DNA from: Mesonia aestuariivivens
GTDB taxonomy: Bacteria > Bacteroidota > Bacteroidia > Flavobacteriales > Flavobacteriaceae
NCBI RefSeq assembly: GCF_019311235.1
Contig: NZ_JAHWDF010000019.1
Coordinates: 1 to 38,722, forward strand
DNA length: 38,722 bases
Direction: 5' to 3'
The notes under the pieces are model-generated. The model was not told the origin of the DNA. It saw only the letters and a list, made by a program, of their open reading frames with translations, and searched no databases. The first letter of the stretch is position 1. The number at the start of each line of letters is the position of its first letter. The position numbers and the translations under genes are program-made. Below are positions 10,030 through 18,892 of the stretch, piece by piece.

Positions 10030-11631
10030 ATGAAAGTATTTTTACTTCTCTTTATCATTTGCTGCAACATTGGCTTTTCTCAAGAACATGCTTGGGTTTA
10101 TTTTACAGATAAACCCAATGCATCTGTAGCTTTATCTAATCCTAATTCCATCTTAACACAACGTGCTATCAATAGAAAAAACGCACATAATATTGTAATA
10201 GATGAAAGAGATGTGCCTGTAAATGAAGCTTATCTTTCAGCCCTAAAAAATCAAAATGGAATTCTCGTAAAAGCAAAATCTAAATGGCTTAATTGCGTTC
10301 ACGTGATTGGTGATTTTAATAGTATTGATAATTTAACTCAGCTTAATTTTGTAGAAGAAGTTCTGTTTACAAATACATCACTAAACGCTCGAAATAGCTC
10401 ATTTCACTCCTCTAAAGTTAACCTTAAAAACCACGAAAACCTAGTCGACTTTGAATATGGAAATAGTGCTAATCAAATAGAAATGATTCATGCTAATTAT
10501 CTTTATCAAAATGATTTTACAGGTGAGAATATGTTGGTAGCCATTATGGATGCAGGATTTCCTAATGTAAACATCATGACTAGTTTTAGTAGACTTCGAG
10601 ATAACAATAACCTGATGGGAGGTTACGATTTTGTAGACCGTGAAGAAAATTATGACGATGCTACAGAGAGTAATCACGGTACAAAAGTACTTTCAGATAT
10701 GGCGGGATTTATTCAAAATGAATTTGTAGGGACAGCACCAGATGCCAGTTATTATTTATTTAGAACAGAAGATGCTAGCTCTGAAACTCCAGTTGAAGAA
10801 AGTTATTGGGTAGAAGCCGCAGAGCGTGCCGATAGTTTAGGAGTAGATGTTATCAATACATCATTGGGTTATTTTAATTATGACAACCCTAACTATAACT
10901 ATACGCCTGCAGATATGGATGGCAACACCGCTTTCATCACTCGAGGAGCTAATATTGCAGTAGAAAAAGGAATTTTAGTAGTCACCTCTGCCGGAAATTC
11001 TGGTAACAACCAAAGCTTTCCAGTTATTGCTGCTCCCGCAGATGGAAATGTATATACAGTAGGCGCAGTAAATCCAAATGAAGAATATGCTTCTTTCAGC
11101 TCTATAGGTCCTACTGCAGACGGCAGAATTAAACCTGATGGAGTAGCACAAGGATCTTCTGCTGCAGTAATTAATCAATTTGATCAGATTGTTTATAACA
11201 ACGGAACGTCTTTCTCGGCTCCTATTATGGCTGGAGCTATAACCAGTTTTTGGCAAGCAAATCCGCAACTTACCAATTTAGAAATCATGCAAAAAGTTAG
11301 GGAATCTTCTTCTAGGTTCAACAACCCTAATGAGCAATTGGGATATGGAATACCAAATTTTCAGATTGCCTTAGATGATGTATTAGACAGTATTAATTAT
11401 CAAGAACAGTCGCTTAAGGTTCATCCTAATCCTGTAAAAAACATATTAAAAATTGAACATGAAAATCTAAAAGAATTAGAGATCAAAATATACAATATGC
11501 TAGGTAAGCTTGTGCTTGAAGCTAAAAATACTTCTTCAAGGATTAACCTTTCTAAACTTTCTAGTGGTATTTATATTGCTAAATTTACAAGTGTTCATTT
11601 TCAAAAATCAATCAAAATTATTAAAGAATAA
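10030..11631 (+). CDS. S8 subtilisin-like protease with T9SS type A sorting domain
   Basis: A secreted serine protease of the subtilase family. A signal peptide (residues 1-17, ending GFSQ) and an N-terminal propeptide-like region of about 130 residues precede the catalytic domain. The triad is visible: Asp174 in MDAGFPN, His216 in NHGTKV and Ser394 in NGTSFSAP, with the oxyanion Asn323 in SAGNSG. The C-terminal 75 residues (from HPNPVKNIL through YNMLGKLV, LSSGIYIAKF, ending IKIIKE) are a T9SS type A sorting domain, so the enzyme should cross the outer membrane by the type IX system. All active-site residues are intact. The stop codon overlaps the next ATG by one base, so it is translationally coupled to the flavin oxidoreductase gene. 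Confidence 0.95.
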   Translation: MKVFLLLFIICCNIGFSQEHAWVYFTDKPNASVALSNPNSILTQRAINRKNAHNIVIDERDVPVNEAYLSALKNQNGILVKAKSKWLNCVHVIGDFNSIDNLTQLNFVEEVLFTNTSLNARNSSFHSSKVNLKNHENLVDFEYGNSANQIEMIHANYLYQNDFTGENMLVAIMDAGFPNVNIMTSFSRLRDNNNLMGGYDFVDREENYDDATESNHGTKVLSDMAGFIQNEFVGTAPDASYYLFRTEDASSETPVEESYWVEAAERADSLGVDVINTSLGYFNYDNPNYNYTPADMDGNTAFITRGANIAVEKGILVVTSAGNSGNNQSFPVIAAPADGNVYTVGAVNPNEEYASFSSIGPTADGRIKPDGVAQGSSAAVINQFDQIVYNNGTSFSAPIMAGAITSFWQANPQLTNLEIMQKVRESSSRFNNPNEQLGYGIPNFQIALDDVLDSINYQEQSLKVHPNPVKNILKIEHENLKELEIKIYNMLGKLVLEAKNTSSRINLSKLSSGIYIAKFTSVHFQKSIKIIKE

Positions 11632-12575
11632 TGTCTCAAAATAGAATCACTTCACTTTTTAATATTGAATACCCATTAATACAAGCCGGAATGATTTGGG
11701 CTAGCGGATGGAAACTTGCCAGCGCGGTTAGTAATGCTGGCGGTCTCGGCATTATTGGCGCAGGTTCAATGTATCCTGAAGTATTGCGAGAACATATTCA
11801 GAAATGTAAAAAAGCCACCCATAAACCTTTTGCTGTAAATGTACCTATGCTCTATCCTAATTTAGAAAAAATTATGGATATAATTACGGAAGAGGAAGTT
11901 GAAATTGTTTTTACCTCTGCAGGAAATCCTAAAACCTGGACTCCCATTTTAAAAGAAAAAGGAATTATAGTAGTACACGTGGTGAGCAGTGTGAAATTTG
12001 CTTTAAAATCTGAAGCTGCAGGTGTCGATGCTGTTGTAGCCGAAGGTTTTGAAGCTGGCGGACATAATGGTCGTGAAGAAACCACAACCTTCACCCTTAT
12101 TCCAATGGTAAAAGAAAAACTTGAAATTCCTTTAATTGCTGCCGGAGGAATCGCTACTGGTAGAGGAATGCTTGCAGCGATGATTTTAGGTGCCGATGCC
12201 GTACAAATTGGAAGTCGATTTGTAGCGAGTAACGAAGCTTCATCTCACCAAAATTTCAAACAAATGGTCGTTGATGCCGAAGAAGGGCATACACAACTTA
12301 CCTTAAAAGAATTAGCACCCGTTCGTTTATTGAAAAATAAGTTTTTTAATGATGTGACCGAACTTTATACCACTAATCCTAGCAAAGATCAGCTTACTGA
12401 ATTATTGGGAAGAGCGCGTGCTAAAAAAGGTATGTTTGAAGGTGACTTGGATGAAGGTGAACTCGAAATCGGACAAATTAGCGGACTTATAAATGAAATA
12501 ATACCCGCAGCCGCAATTGTAGAAGAGATTATAGCTGAATTTAAAAAAGCAAAAAAGAAGTTACCAAATTTCTAA
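11631..12575 (+). CDS. Nitronate monooxygenase / FabK-like flavin oxidoreductase
   Basis: A 314-residue TIM-barrel flavoprotein of the nitropropane dioxygenase family, which includes nitronate monooxygenases and the enoyl-ACP reductase FabK. Visible motifs are YPLIQAGMIW near the N-terminus, GGLGIIGAG (35-43), the AEGFEAGGHNG segment that contains the catalytic-loop His, and the FMN phosphate site around PLIAAGGIATGRGM and GADAVQIGSRF. It starts inside the stop codon of the subtilase gene (TAATG). There is no obvious functional link between a secreted protease and a cytoplasmic flavin enzyme. Nitronate detoxification and fatty-acid synthesis cannot be told apart from the sequence alone, so a specific symbol is not given. 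Confidence 0.88.
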   Translation: MSQNRITSLFNIEYPLIQAGMIWASGWKLASAVSNAGGLGIIGAGSMYPEVLREHIQKCKKATHKPFAVNVPMLYPNLEKIMDIITEEEVEIVFTSAGNPKTWTPILKEKGIIVVHVVSSVKFALKSEAAGVDAVVAEGFEAGGHNGREETTTFTLIPMVKEKLEIPLIAAGGIATGRGMLAAMILGADAVQIGSRFVASNEASSHQNFKQMVVDAEEGHTQLTLKELAPVRLLKNKFFNDVTELYTTNPSKDQLTELLGRARAKKGMFEGDLDEGELEIGQISGLINEIIPAAAIVEEIIAEFKKAKKKLPNF

Positions 12576-12598
12576 AAAAGTAGAGTATAAAATTAAAT

Positions 12599-12631
12599 AA
12601 CAAAGCTCCGGTAATTTACCAGAGCTTTGTT
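12599..12631. terminator. Hairpin between convergent genes
   Basis: An inverted repeat with arms about AACAAAGCTC and GAGCTTTGTT plus an inner GGTA/TACC segment, one mismatch and a 3-nt loop. The left flank is A/T-rich (U-rich when read leftward), so it best fits termination of the leftward small membrane-protein gene; the right flank lacks a T-run for the rightward oxidoreductase gene. Confidence 0.65.
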
Positions 12632-12633
12632 GA

Positions 12634-12897
12634 TTAGTAATTCCCTTCCATTGAGCCTAAACCTAAAGCTGCTAAACCAAATAAAGAAAAGAAAGCTATA
12701 GTTAGTATAATCATGATTACATACAAGAGCAACATTCCTTTTGCCCAGTTTTGACGAGTTTTATTAGTATCGCTACTAAAACCCCAAACCAATAACATAA
12801 TTAAACCTATAAGCGGTAAACCAGATACAAAAATATATAGCGCCCATTTTCCTGGCTTTATATGATTTGATGAATTTTGAATTGAAAAATCTTCCAT
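12634..12897 (-). CDS. Small two-helix membrane protein
   Basis: An 87-residue protein with a hydrophilic N-terminus and two transmembrane helices (about residues 17-41 and 54-80), joined by a short loop SSDTNKTRQNWAKGM. This layout, with a WxFSSxTNxxRxNWAK loop, resembles small uncharacterised membrane proteins often fused to or found near zinc-ribbon domains in Gram-positive and Bacteroidetes genomes. It has no signal peptide and no catalytic motif. It follows the DUF922 pseudogene by 74 bp on the same strand. Function unknown; I am confident it is a real gene because of its clear topology and the terminator directly after it. Confidence 0.7.
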   Translation of the reverse strand: MEDFSIQNSSNHIKPGKWALYIFVSGLPLIGLIMLLVWGFSSDTNKTRQNWAKGMLLLYVIMIILTIAFFSLFGLAALGLGSMEGNY

Positions 12898-12971
12898 AAT
12901 TTTTGATTAAATATTAAGTTAGTCGAACGAAAATAATTAAAATTATAAGATAAATGCATAGTCAATTTTTT

Positions 12972-13495
12972 TTATTCACTCAAAGCTTTACCAACTCGTT
13001 TTTGCCAACGTTGTTGCTGCTTTGTTAAAGTTCCGTGTTGAGTTTCTTTATCGTAAGTATTTTGAAAATAAATACGTTCTCGCTCAACCTTGTGATGAAT
13101 TCTTTTAAGTTGAAGTTTAGCTTCATTTAATGTTTTTGGATGAAATTCACTTAAAATTTTGCGCATTTTACGAGCATAAAGCTCTGAAATATCAAAATGA
13201 AGTTGCTCGTGTGTTAGAAGACGATTTATTTTTCCGCTAGACTTTACCTAAGATTCTTGAGTATAAAAGTAACTTTTAACCTCATAACTAAATTCTGACT
13301 TTCCATTTAAAGTTTTAAATGACCAGCTATAAGAGAAACCAGAGTTTGCATTGGCTCTATAAGGACTAGAAGAAACTGGTTTCCCTTTAAAATCTTGCCA
13401 CGTAAGTTTGTTGGATGACCACCTAATCTTTTCCTGTGCTTTTGCAATAAAAAATATATTGAAAAAAACAGAAATAGAATTAGGAGTTTATGCAT
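12972..13495 (-). pseudogene. DUF922 putative zinc-dependent protease, broken by frameshift and nonsense codon
   Basis: Conceptual translation gives an almost complete DUF922 protein of about 173 residues: a signal peptide (MHKLLILFLFF), then EKIRWSSNKLTWQDFKGKP, SSPYRANANSGFSYSWSFKT, a zinc-site HEQLHFDISELYARKMRK, and a Gln/Lys-rich C-terminus. Two lesions break it. First, the signal peptide and mature part are in different frames; adding one T within the A/T runs at 13449-13468 restores a normal signal peptide ending AKAQ. Second, an in-frame TAG at 13248-13250 stands where relatives usually have Trp (expected SWVK). The HExxH motif is intact after the stop. The start overlaps the end of the OsmC gene by 8 bp, so it was the last gene of that operon. 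A sequencing error could explain the homopolymer shift but less easily the TAG. Confidence 0.85.
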
Positions 13496-13895
13496 CTTTA
13501 TAATTAAAAGTAATTATTTTTTCAATATCTGGATGCAAACTAAAATGAACGGGGCAAGTTTTCGCCGCGTGTTCTATCATCTTTTTTTGCTTTTGAGTAT
13601 AACTTTGCATAAAATACAGATGCACTTCTAATTTAGAGATTCTTCTAGGTTCGGTTGCCATGGTTTTAGTCACTTCTGCATATGCATCTACAATAGAAAA
13701 ATCTGATTGTTCTGCTTTTATCCCGATAATAGTTAACATACAACTTGCTAATGCAGTAGCCACTATATCTGTAGGAGAAAATGCTTCACCTTTACCTTTA
13801 TTATCAACGGGAGCATCAGTAAGAAAATTAGCTTTACTTTTTATATGTTCGCAAGTTGTTCTTAAATTACCTTGGTATGTTACTTTAGAAGTCAT
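13488..13895 (-). CDS. OsmC family peroxiredoxin-like protein
   Basis: A 135-residue OsmC/Ohr-family protein. These are small thiol peroxidases that reduce organic hydroperoxides using two conserved cysteines. Both are visible: Cys52 in ALASCMLT and Cys114 in KTCPVH; the SPTDIVATALASC segment is the family signature. A third Cys at 15 is not conserved. It is more like the YhfA/OsmC subgroup than Ohr. It starts 7 bp after the LysM gene and its end overlaps the start of the DUF922 pseudogene by 8 bp, so it belongs to the guaA-LysM-osmC transcription unit. The substrate is not known. Confidence 0.9.
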   Translation of the reverse strand: MTSKVTYQGNLRTTCEHIKSKANFLTDAPVDNKGKGEAFSPTDIVATALASCMLTIIGIKAEQSDFSIVDAYAEVTKTMATEPRRISKLEVHLYFMQSYTQKQKKMIEHAAKTCPVHFSLHPDIEKIITFNYKDA

Positions 13896-13902
13896 ATATA
13901 AT

Positions 13903-15834
13903 TTAATTTATTACTTTCAGTTTTAAATCTTCCAGGTATTCAATTAAATATACAGCATCGTTATAATAACCACCAATCATTTTGTTATGATAATTAAATT
14001 TATTTTCAACGTGTTCTGTGACGCCTTCTAACTCTAAAGATTCATATAAATTATCTGCAACAGATAATCTTAATAATAAATCGTAAGTTAAATCAAAACC
14101 CCTGGTAGCGAATTTATTAGGCAAAACACCATAGTCTTTCACATAAGACTTTACAAAAGAATTTCCTTCAAAATCTTCACACTCTTTAGCTATAGAGGCG
14201 TAAGTAAAATTCAATTTACTTAAATAATCATTAGAGATTTCATTTTCGTAAGGACTACTTTTATCTGACGTAAATAATCTAATTTTATAATTGGCTGCCA
14301 TCGCATACAAGTATGAAGTAGCATTACTTACTAATTCTAATTCATCTGATTCTAAGATAACCCAGTTTTCTTTTTCTTTTGAAAGAACTCTCCTTAAATC
14401 TGAAGATTGCATATACTCTTTTTTTGCTTGATGTATGATGGTAGCGTTTGGGAAAGTATAAGCCAATTTATTTTTTAAATATTCGTGCTTATTATCGGTT
14501 AAAACAAGTATTTTTTTTGCTTCTTTAAGACTATCAATATATGTTATTAATGCTTTTTCTAACATTAATTTAGAAGGTCTAGATTGAAATAAGTTATCTT
14601 CTCCCTTTAGCTCTGCATCTATTAAAGGAGAGAACACTGGAGTTTCATTTTTACTAAAAAATCTAGAAGTTCTCTCTACGTTTTTACTTAAAACAGGGCC
14701 TATAACTGCATCAAATTTCGAACTTTCTAAACCTCTTAAAATTTCATCTAATTTTGAATTGCTTTTTTCTGTATCAAAAACTTTAGCACTTACTGGAATT
14801 CCCATTTTTTCTACAGAATCTATTGCAGAAACTACTCCGCTATAAAAGTCTAAAGAAAGTCTCAAAATTTTATCATTTTTCATCAATTCTTCTTTATCGG
14901 CAGAATCATTTTTAAACTGCTCTAAAGAAAATGGTAACATCACCGCAATATTTTTTCTTCTTTTATTGGTGATTAATGATTCTAATTTTAATCTTTTTGA
15001 ACTTCTTCCCGATGACAAGGTATCTGAGAACATAGCTTGCGGCTGAGGAATTTTTATAGTCATGCCAGCCTTTAAACCTCCTTCTGCCAAAATAGGATTA
15101 TACTTTACCAAACTATCTTTAGTAGTGTTGAATCTTTGGGTAAGGCGAAAATAATTCTCTTTAGGTTTCACTTTATAAGAAATAAAACCGCTATCTAAAT
15201 TACTTGCTTCTTGAGCTGCTTTAGAATCTTTATTTTTTGGATTAATGACGCGTAAAACCTGTCCTGGTTGTAAATCTGTGACTTCAGGGTTTAATACTTC
15301 TAACTGCTTCATGGTCATCCCATATTTTCTAGCAATTGCCATTTTACCCTCTTTAGGTAATACAATATGTTTTAAATGTTCAAAAGAAGAATTTTGTACC
15401 GAATTATTAATATTAATGGTATCATTTTTAGTGAAAATAGGGATTTTTATTACATCTCCTTTTCCTAATTCTTCTTCATAAAGATAAGCATTGTATTTTT
15501 TTAAGTCGCCTACAGAAATTCCGTTTTCTTTAGCGATGCTATATAAAGTCTCTCTTCGTTTAACTTTATATTCCTTAAAGTTTAAAACTGAAGCTTTCTC
15601 TAAATTTCTACTATCAGAAGCTTCTACAACAGGAATCACTAAAACTGTTCCTATTATATTTCCTTTTTTAGCATCGGGGTTATATTTGTAAATTTTTTGT
15701 ATTGAAACGTTAAATTTCTTCGCTATAGAAGAAACAGTTTCACCTTGTTCTACTTTATGCGTATCAAAATTTTGTGCGAAAGATTGAAGACTAGCTAAAA
15801 CAAGTAGCAAAAAAAACAAGCAATTCTTTTTCAT
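13903..15834 (-). CDS. Exported LysM protein with periplasmic-binding-protein-like C-terminus
   Basis: A 643-residue protein with a signal peptide (residues 1-21, ending SFAQ). Four LysM modules follow at about 24-70 (HKVEQGETVSSIAKKFNVS), 87-135 (YKVKRRETLYSIAKENGIS), 153-200 (HIVLPKEGKMAIARKYGMT) and 220-268 (YKVKPKENYFRLTQRFNTT); the third and fourth are diverged. LysM modules bind peptidoglycan. After a basic linker, residues 290-643 resemble the type 1 periplasmic ligand-binding fold (IAVMLPFSLEQF, LRLSLDFYSGVVSAID, DAVIGPVLSKNVERTSRFF, then a second lobe). Such LysM plus ligand-binding-like fusions are typical of Bacteroidetes; whether a ligand is bound is unknown. It starts 10 bp after guaA and sits 7 bp before osmC, so it is co-transcribed. 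Confidence 0.9.
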   Translation of the reverse strand: MKKNCLFFLLLVLASLQSFAQNFDTHKVEQGETVSSIAKKFNVSIQKIYKYNPDAKKGNIIGTVLVIPVVEASDSRNLEKASVLNFKEYKVKRRETLYSIAKENGISVGDLKKYNAYLYEEELGKGDVIKIPIFTKNDTININNSVQNSSFEHLKHIVLPKEGKMAIARKYGMTMKQLEVLNPEVTDLQPGQVLRVINPKNKDSKAAQEASNLDSGFISYKVKPKENYFRLTQRFNTTKDSLVKYNPILAEGGLKAGMTIKIPQPQAMFSDTLSSGRSSKRLKLESLITNKRRKNIAVMLPFSLEQFKNDSADKEELMKNDKILRLSLDFYSGVVSAIDSVEKMGIPVSAKVFDTEKSNSKLDEILRGLESSKFDAVIGPVLSKNVERTSRFFSKNETPVFSPLIDAELKGEDNLFQSRPSKLMLEKALITYIDSLKEAKKILVLTDNKHEYLKNKLAYTFPNATIIHQAKKEYMQSSDLRRVLSKEKENWVILESDELELVSNATSYLYAMAANYKIRLFTSDKSSPYENEISNDYLSKLNFTYASIAKECEDFEGNSFVKSYVKDYGVLPNKFATRGFDLTYDLLLRLSVADNLYESLELEGVTEHVENKFNYHNKMIGGYYNDAVYLIEYLEDLKLKVIN

Positions 15835-15844
15835 TTAAATTTTA

Positions 15845-17374
15845 TTATTCCCACTCAATAGTAGCGGGTGGTTTAGAGCTAATATCGTATACTACTCTAT
15901 TAACGCCTTTCACTCTATTTATTATTGTGTTAGATGTTTTTTGTAAGAAATCGTAAGGTAAATTCACCCAATCTGCTGTCATCCCATCGGTAGATTCTAC
16001 GGCTCTAAGCGCAACTACTTTCTCATAAGTACGTTCATCTCCCATTACTCCTACAGAGCTTACCGGAAGTAAAATAGCGCCAGCTTGCCATACTTTATCA
16101 TATAATTTCCAATCTCTTAAACCTTGAATAAAAATATGATCTACTTCTTGCAAAATTCTTACTTTTTCAGCGGTTATATCTCCTAAAATACGAATCGCTA
16201 AACCAGGCCCAGGGAAAGGATGTCTTCCTAAAAGTTCTGGATCTATTCCCATCTCTGCTCCTACGCGACGTACTTCATCTTTAAACAACATACGTAAAGG
16301 CTCCACCACTTTTAACTTCATAAAATCTGGTAAACCACCTACATTATGATGCGATTTTATCGTTGCTGAAGGCCCGTTAACTGAAATAGATTCAATCACA
16401 TCTGGATAAATAGTGCCTTGTGCCAAAAACTTCACATCAGTTAGTAAATGTGCCTCATCATCAAACACTTCAATAAACGCACGACCAATAGCCTTTCTTT
16501 TAGCTTCTGGATCGCTAATTCCTTTTAGGGCGTCCAAGAAACGTGCCGAAGAATCTACACCTTTTACATTAAGCCCCATATCTTTATATTGATCTAAAAC
16601 GCTTTCAAATTCATTTTTACGTAAAAGACCATTATTCACAAAAATACAATACAGGTTATCACCTATCGCTTTATTTAATAAAACAGCTGCAACCGTACTA
16701 TCTACACCACCGCTTAAACCTAAAACTACTTTATCGTCTCCAATTTGCTTTTTAAGATCATCAACTGTCATATCTACAAATGCTTCTGGCGTCCATTCTT
16801 GTGCTACCCCAGCAATTTTCACTAAAAAATTATCTAGCAATTGCTTCCCATCGGTAGAGTGGTAAACTTCCGGATGAAATTGAATGGCATAAGTTTCTTC
16901 TCCATCAATACGATATGCTGCATTTAATACATCGTGAGTACTCGCTAGTCTTACACCATTTTTAGGTAATTCTTTAATGGTATCACTATGAGACATCCAA
17001 ACCTGAGAATTCTCTGTAATTTCATCAAAAAGTAATTCTTTATCCTTTATAACTGAAAGATTAGCACGACCATATTCACGCGTTTTAGAAGGCTCTACTT
17101 TACCACCATGAAAATGTGCTAAATATTGAGCGCCGTAGCAAACTGCCAACATAGGCACTTTACCTCTTATATTGGATAAATCTGGATGCGGTGCATCTTC
17201 TGCTCTTACAGAAAATGGACTTCCCGATAGTATCACGGCTTTAAACTCTTCTATATTCTCCGGTAATTTATTGAACGGATGGATTTCACAGTAGATATTT
17301 AACTCTCTAACTCTACGCGCAATAAGTTGCGTGTACTGTGAACCGAAATCTAATATAAGTACGTTATTTTGCAT
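15845..17374 (-). CDS. guaA: GMP synthase (glutamine-hydrolysing)
   Basis: GuaA aminates XMP to GMP with ATP and glutamine-derived ammonia. The N-terminal glutaminase domain begins at [21 protein letters not shown] and carries the Cys nucleophile in LAVCYGAQ and the His-Glu of [10 protein letters not shown]. The ATP-PPase P-loop is [18 protein letters not shown], and the C-terminal dimerisation domain ends PPATIEWE; everything is intact. I place the start at the ATG 17374-17372 (509 residues), since the longer frame would need a TTG two codons upstream that lies within the promoter's -7 element. That element ends 3 nt before the ATG, which implies a leaderless or nearly leaderless mRNA. The gene heads the unit guaA-LysM-osmC. 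Confidence 0.97.
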   Translation of the reverse strand: MQNNVLILDFGSQYTQLIARRVRELNIYCEIHPFNKLPENIEEFKAVILSGSPFSVRAEDAPHPDLSNIRGKVPMLAVCYGAQYLAHFHGGKVEPSKTREYGRANLSVIKDKELLFDEITENSQVWMSHSDTIKELPKNGVRLASTHDVLNAAYRIDGEETYAIQFHPEVYHSTDGKQLLDNFLVKIAGVAQEWTPEAFVDMTVDDLKKQIGDDKVVLGLSGGVDSTVAAVLLNKAIGDNLYCIFVNNGLLRKNEFESVLDQYKDMGLNVKGVDSSARFLDALKGISDPEAKRKAIGRAFIEVFDDEAHLLTDVKFLAQGTIYPDVIESISVNGPSATIKSHHNVGGLPDFMKLKVVEPLRMLFKDEVRRVGAEMGIDPELLGRHPFPGPGLAIRILGDITAEKVRILQEVDHIFIQGLRDWKLYDKVWQAGAILLPVSSVGVMGDERTYEKVVALRAVESTDGMTADWVNLPYDFLQKTSNTIINRVKGVNRVVYDISSKPPATIEWE

Positions 17375-17377
17375 AGG

Positions 17378-17407
17378 CAAAAGTAAGAATTTGGTGTAAA
17401 ATTCAAA
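17378..17407 (-). promoter_or_regulatory. Consensus promoter abutting the guaA start codon
   Basis: Reading leftward, TTTG at 17407-17404, an 18-nt spacer, then TACTTTTG at 17385-17378: an excellent match to the Bacteroidetes TTTG/TAnnTTTG promoter. The guaA ATG follows after only 3 nt (CCT). Transcription normally begins a few bases after this element, so the mRNA would start at or next to the ATG. No G-box-like riboswitch or attenuator is visible. Confidence 0.7.
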
Positions 17408-17450
17408 TTGAATCTTAAATTAATTTTTTAATATATTTTAAGCTTTTCAG

Positions 17451-18839
17451 TTAAACCATCGAAGCCAATATTTCTTGAATATCTTCTTCTGTAGTATCTG
17501 GATTTATAAAACAAAAACGAGAAATAGTTTCTGTTTTTCCTTTTTTTGTCCATTTAGTTGGTGTCACCAATGCAAAACCTGATTGATGATTAGTATACGT
17601 CCAATCTCTATACGCTTCTGCATCCCAACCTTTTCTTTTGAATAATACACAAGATAAACTTGGCTCTCTCACCAGCTCTAAATGTTCTGCTTTCTCTATT
17701 TGCTCTCCAGCATATTTCGCTAAATAAAGTCCGCGTTCGATAGCTTCTGTGTATTTTTCGGTTCCGTGCATGGCTAAAGAAAACCAAAGCGGTAAACCTC
17801 TTAATCTTCGGGTTAACTGAATTTGATAATCTGAAGGATTAAAACCTTGCGCTCCTTTATCTTTAAAAATATCTAAATAAGAACCTTTTTGGGAGTGTGC
17901 ATTTTTAGCCAACTCCATATTTTTATAAATCACTGCGCCACAATCGTAAGGCGAGAACATCCATTTATGAGGATCGATGGTAATACTATCTGCTTTTTCT
18001 ATTCCTTTAAATAAATCTCGCACAGAAGGAGCTGCAAGCGCTCCACCCCCATAGGCTGCATCTACATGAAACCATAAATCTTCATTTTCACAAATAGTCG
18101 CCACACTATCTAGATCGTCAATAATACCAGCATTTGTGGTTCCGCCAGTAGCTACGACTGCAAAAAGACGTTTACGGTCTATTTCACTTAAAGTATCTAT
18201 TTTTTGCTGAAGCCATTTTCCTGTTAATCGATCATCATCGTCATCATCTACTAAAATTAAATCGGCATCAATGACTTTCGCCATTGACTTTATAGAAGAA
18301 TGTGCTCCTTTAGAGGTGATTAATAAAGCTCTATAAGCTTTGTTATCTTCGTTTTTAGCTCGCCAAGCTTCACGTGCTGCAATCATTGCAGATAGGTTAG
18401 CTGAAGTCCCACCACTAGTAAAAACTCCAAAAGCACCTTTTGGTAATCCTGTAAGTTCTACCAACCACTTCATCGCTTGGTTTTCACAAAAAATTCCGCC
18501 GCCGCCAGTCATCCAATAAGCACCATGAATACTTGCCGCAGAAGTTACTAAATCAAATAAAACAGCTGCTCGTGTTGGTGCTGCTGGTACAAATGCTAAA
18601 TGTCTGGGATGATCTACTGGAACGGTTGCTTTTACTAAAACATCTTTAAAAAGATTAAAAGCTTTCTCACCCCCAATCCCTTCTTTTGTAACCGTTTCTC
18701 CTACCATGTCTAGCAACTCCTGTTCTTGCTTAGGAGAACCCATCTCTGGAGAAGTATTTGAAATTCTATTAATTGCATATTTCATGATATCTAAGGTCAT
18801 TTCGACTGTATCGATATCTATGGAGTGCATACTTTTCAT
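17451..18839 (-). CDS. Pyridoxal-phosphate-dependent amino acid decarboxylase (group II)
   Basis: A 462-residue fold-type I PLP enzyme of the group II decarboxylase family (aromatic-L-amino-acid, glutamate, diaminobutyrate and cysteine-sulfinate decarboxylases). The Schiff-base lysine is Lys292 in DPHKWMFSPYDCG; the cofactor-ring Asp lies in HVDAAYGGG; FTSGGTSANLSAMIAAR binds the phosphate. The sequence LPLWFSLAMHGTEKY and the C-terminal FCFINPDTTEEDI are family-typical. The substrate cannot be named from the sequence; aromatic amino acids, aspartate and diaminobutyrate are all possible. Upstream bshC lies 53 bp away on the same strand, and the guaA promoter lies downstream of its stop. Two Met codons (1 and 4) are possible starts. 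Confidence 0.88.
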   Translation of the reverse strand: MKSMHSIDIDTVEMTLDIMKYAINRISNTSPEMGSPKQEQELLDMVGETVTKEGIGGEKAFNLFKDVLVKATVPVDHPRHLAFVPAAPTRAAVLFDLVTSAASIHGAYWMTGGGGIFCENQAMKWLVELTGLPKGAFGVFTSGGTSANLSAMIAAREAWRAKNEDNKAYRALLITSKGAHSSIKSMAKVIDADLILVDDDDDDRLTGKWLQQKIDTLSEIDRKRLFAVVATGGTTNAGIIDDLDSVATICENEDLWFHVDAAYGGGALAAPSVRDLFKGIEKADSITIDPHKWMFSPYDCGAVIYKNMELAKNAHSQKGSYLDIFKDKGAQGFNPSDYQIQLTRRLRGLPLWFSLAMHGTEKYTEAIERGLYLAKYAGEQIEKAEHLELVREPSLSCVLFKRKGWDAEAYRDWTYTNHQSGFALVTPTKWTKKGKTETISRFCFINPDTTEEDIQEILASMV

Positions 18840-18892
18840 TTTATTCTTTTAATAATGAAACCTCTAAATTCTACTCGAGGTAATATTTTAAT

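Noticed and set aside
12972-13166. Separate short gene of 64 codons
   Set aside because: Its sequence is the C-terminal part of the DUF922 protein and follows in the same frame after the TAG; it is a fragment of the pseudogene.
13307-13495. Separate short gene of 62 codons with a signal-like N-terminus
   Set aside because: Only its first 17 or so residues are meaningful (the DUF922 signal peptide); the rest is out-of-frame translation of the mature part.
17375-17380. TTG start two codons before the guaA ATG
   Set aside because: The TTG lies partly within the -7 promoter element and adds no conserved residues; the ATG at 17374 starts exactly at the family N-terminus.
18840-18892. Terminator between bshC and the decarboxylase gene
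   Set aside because: The only inverted repeat there (ACCTC/GAGGT) has a 5-bp stem and no T-run; read-through is more likely.
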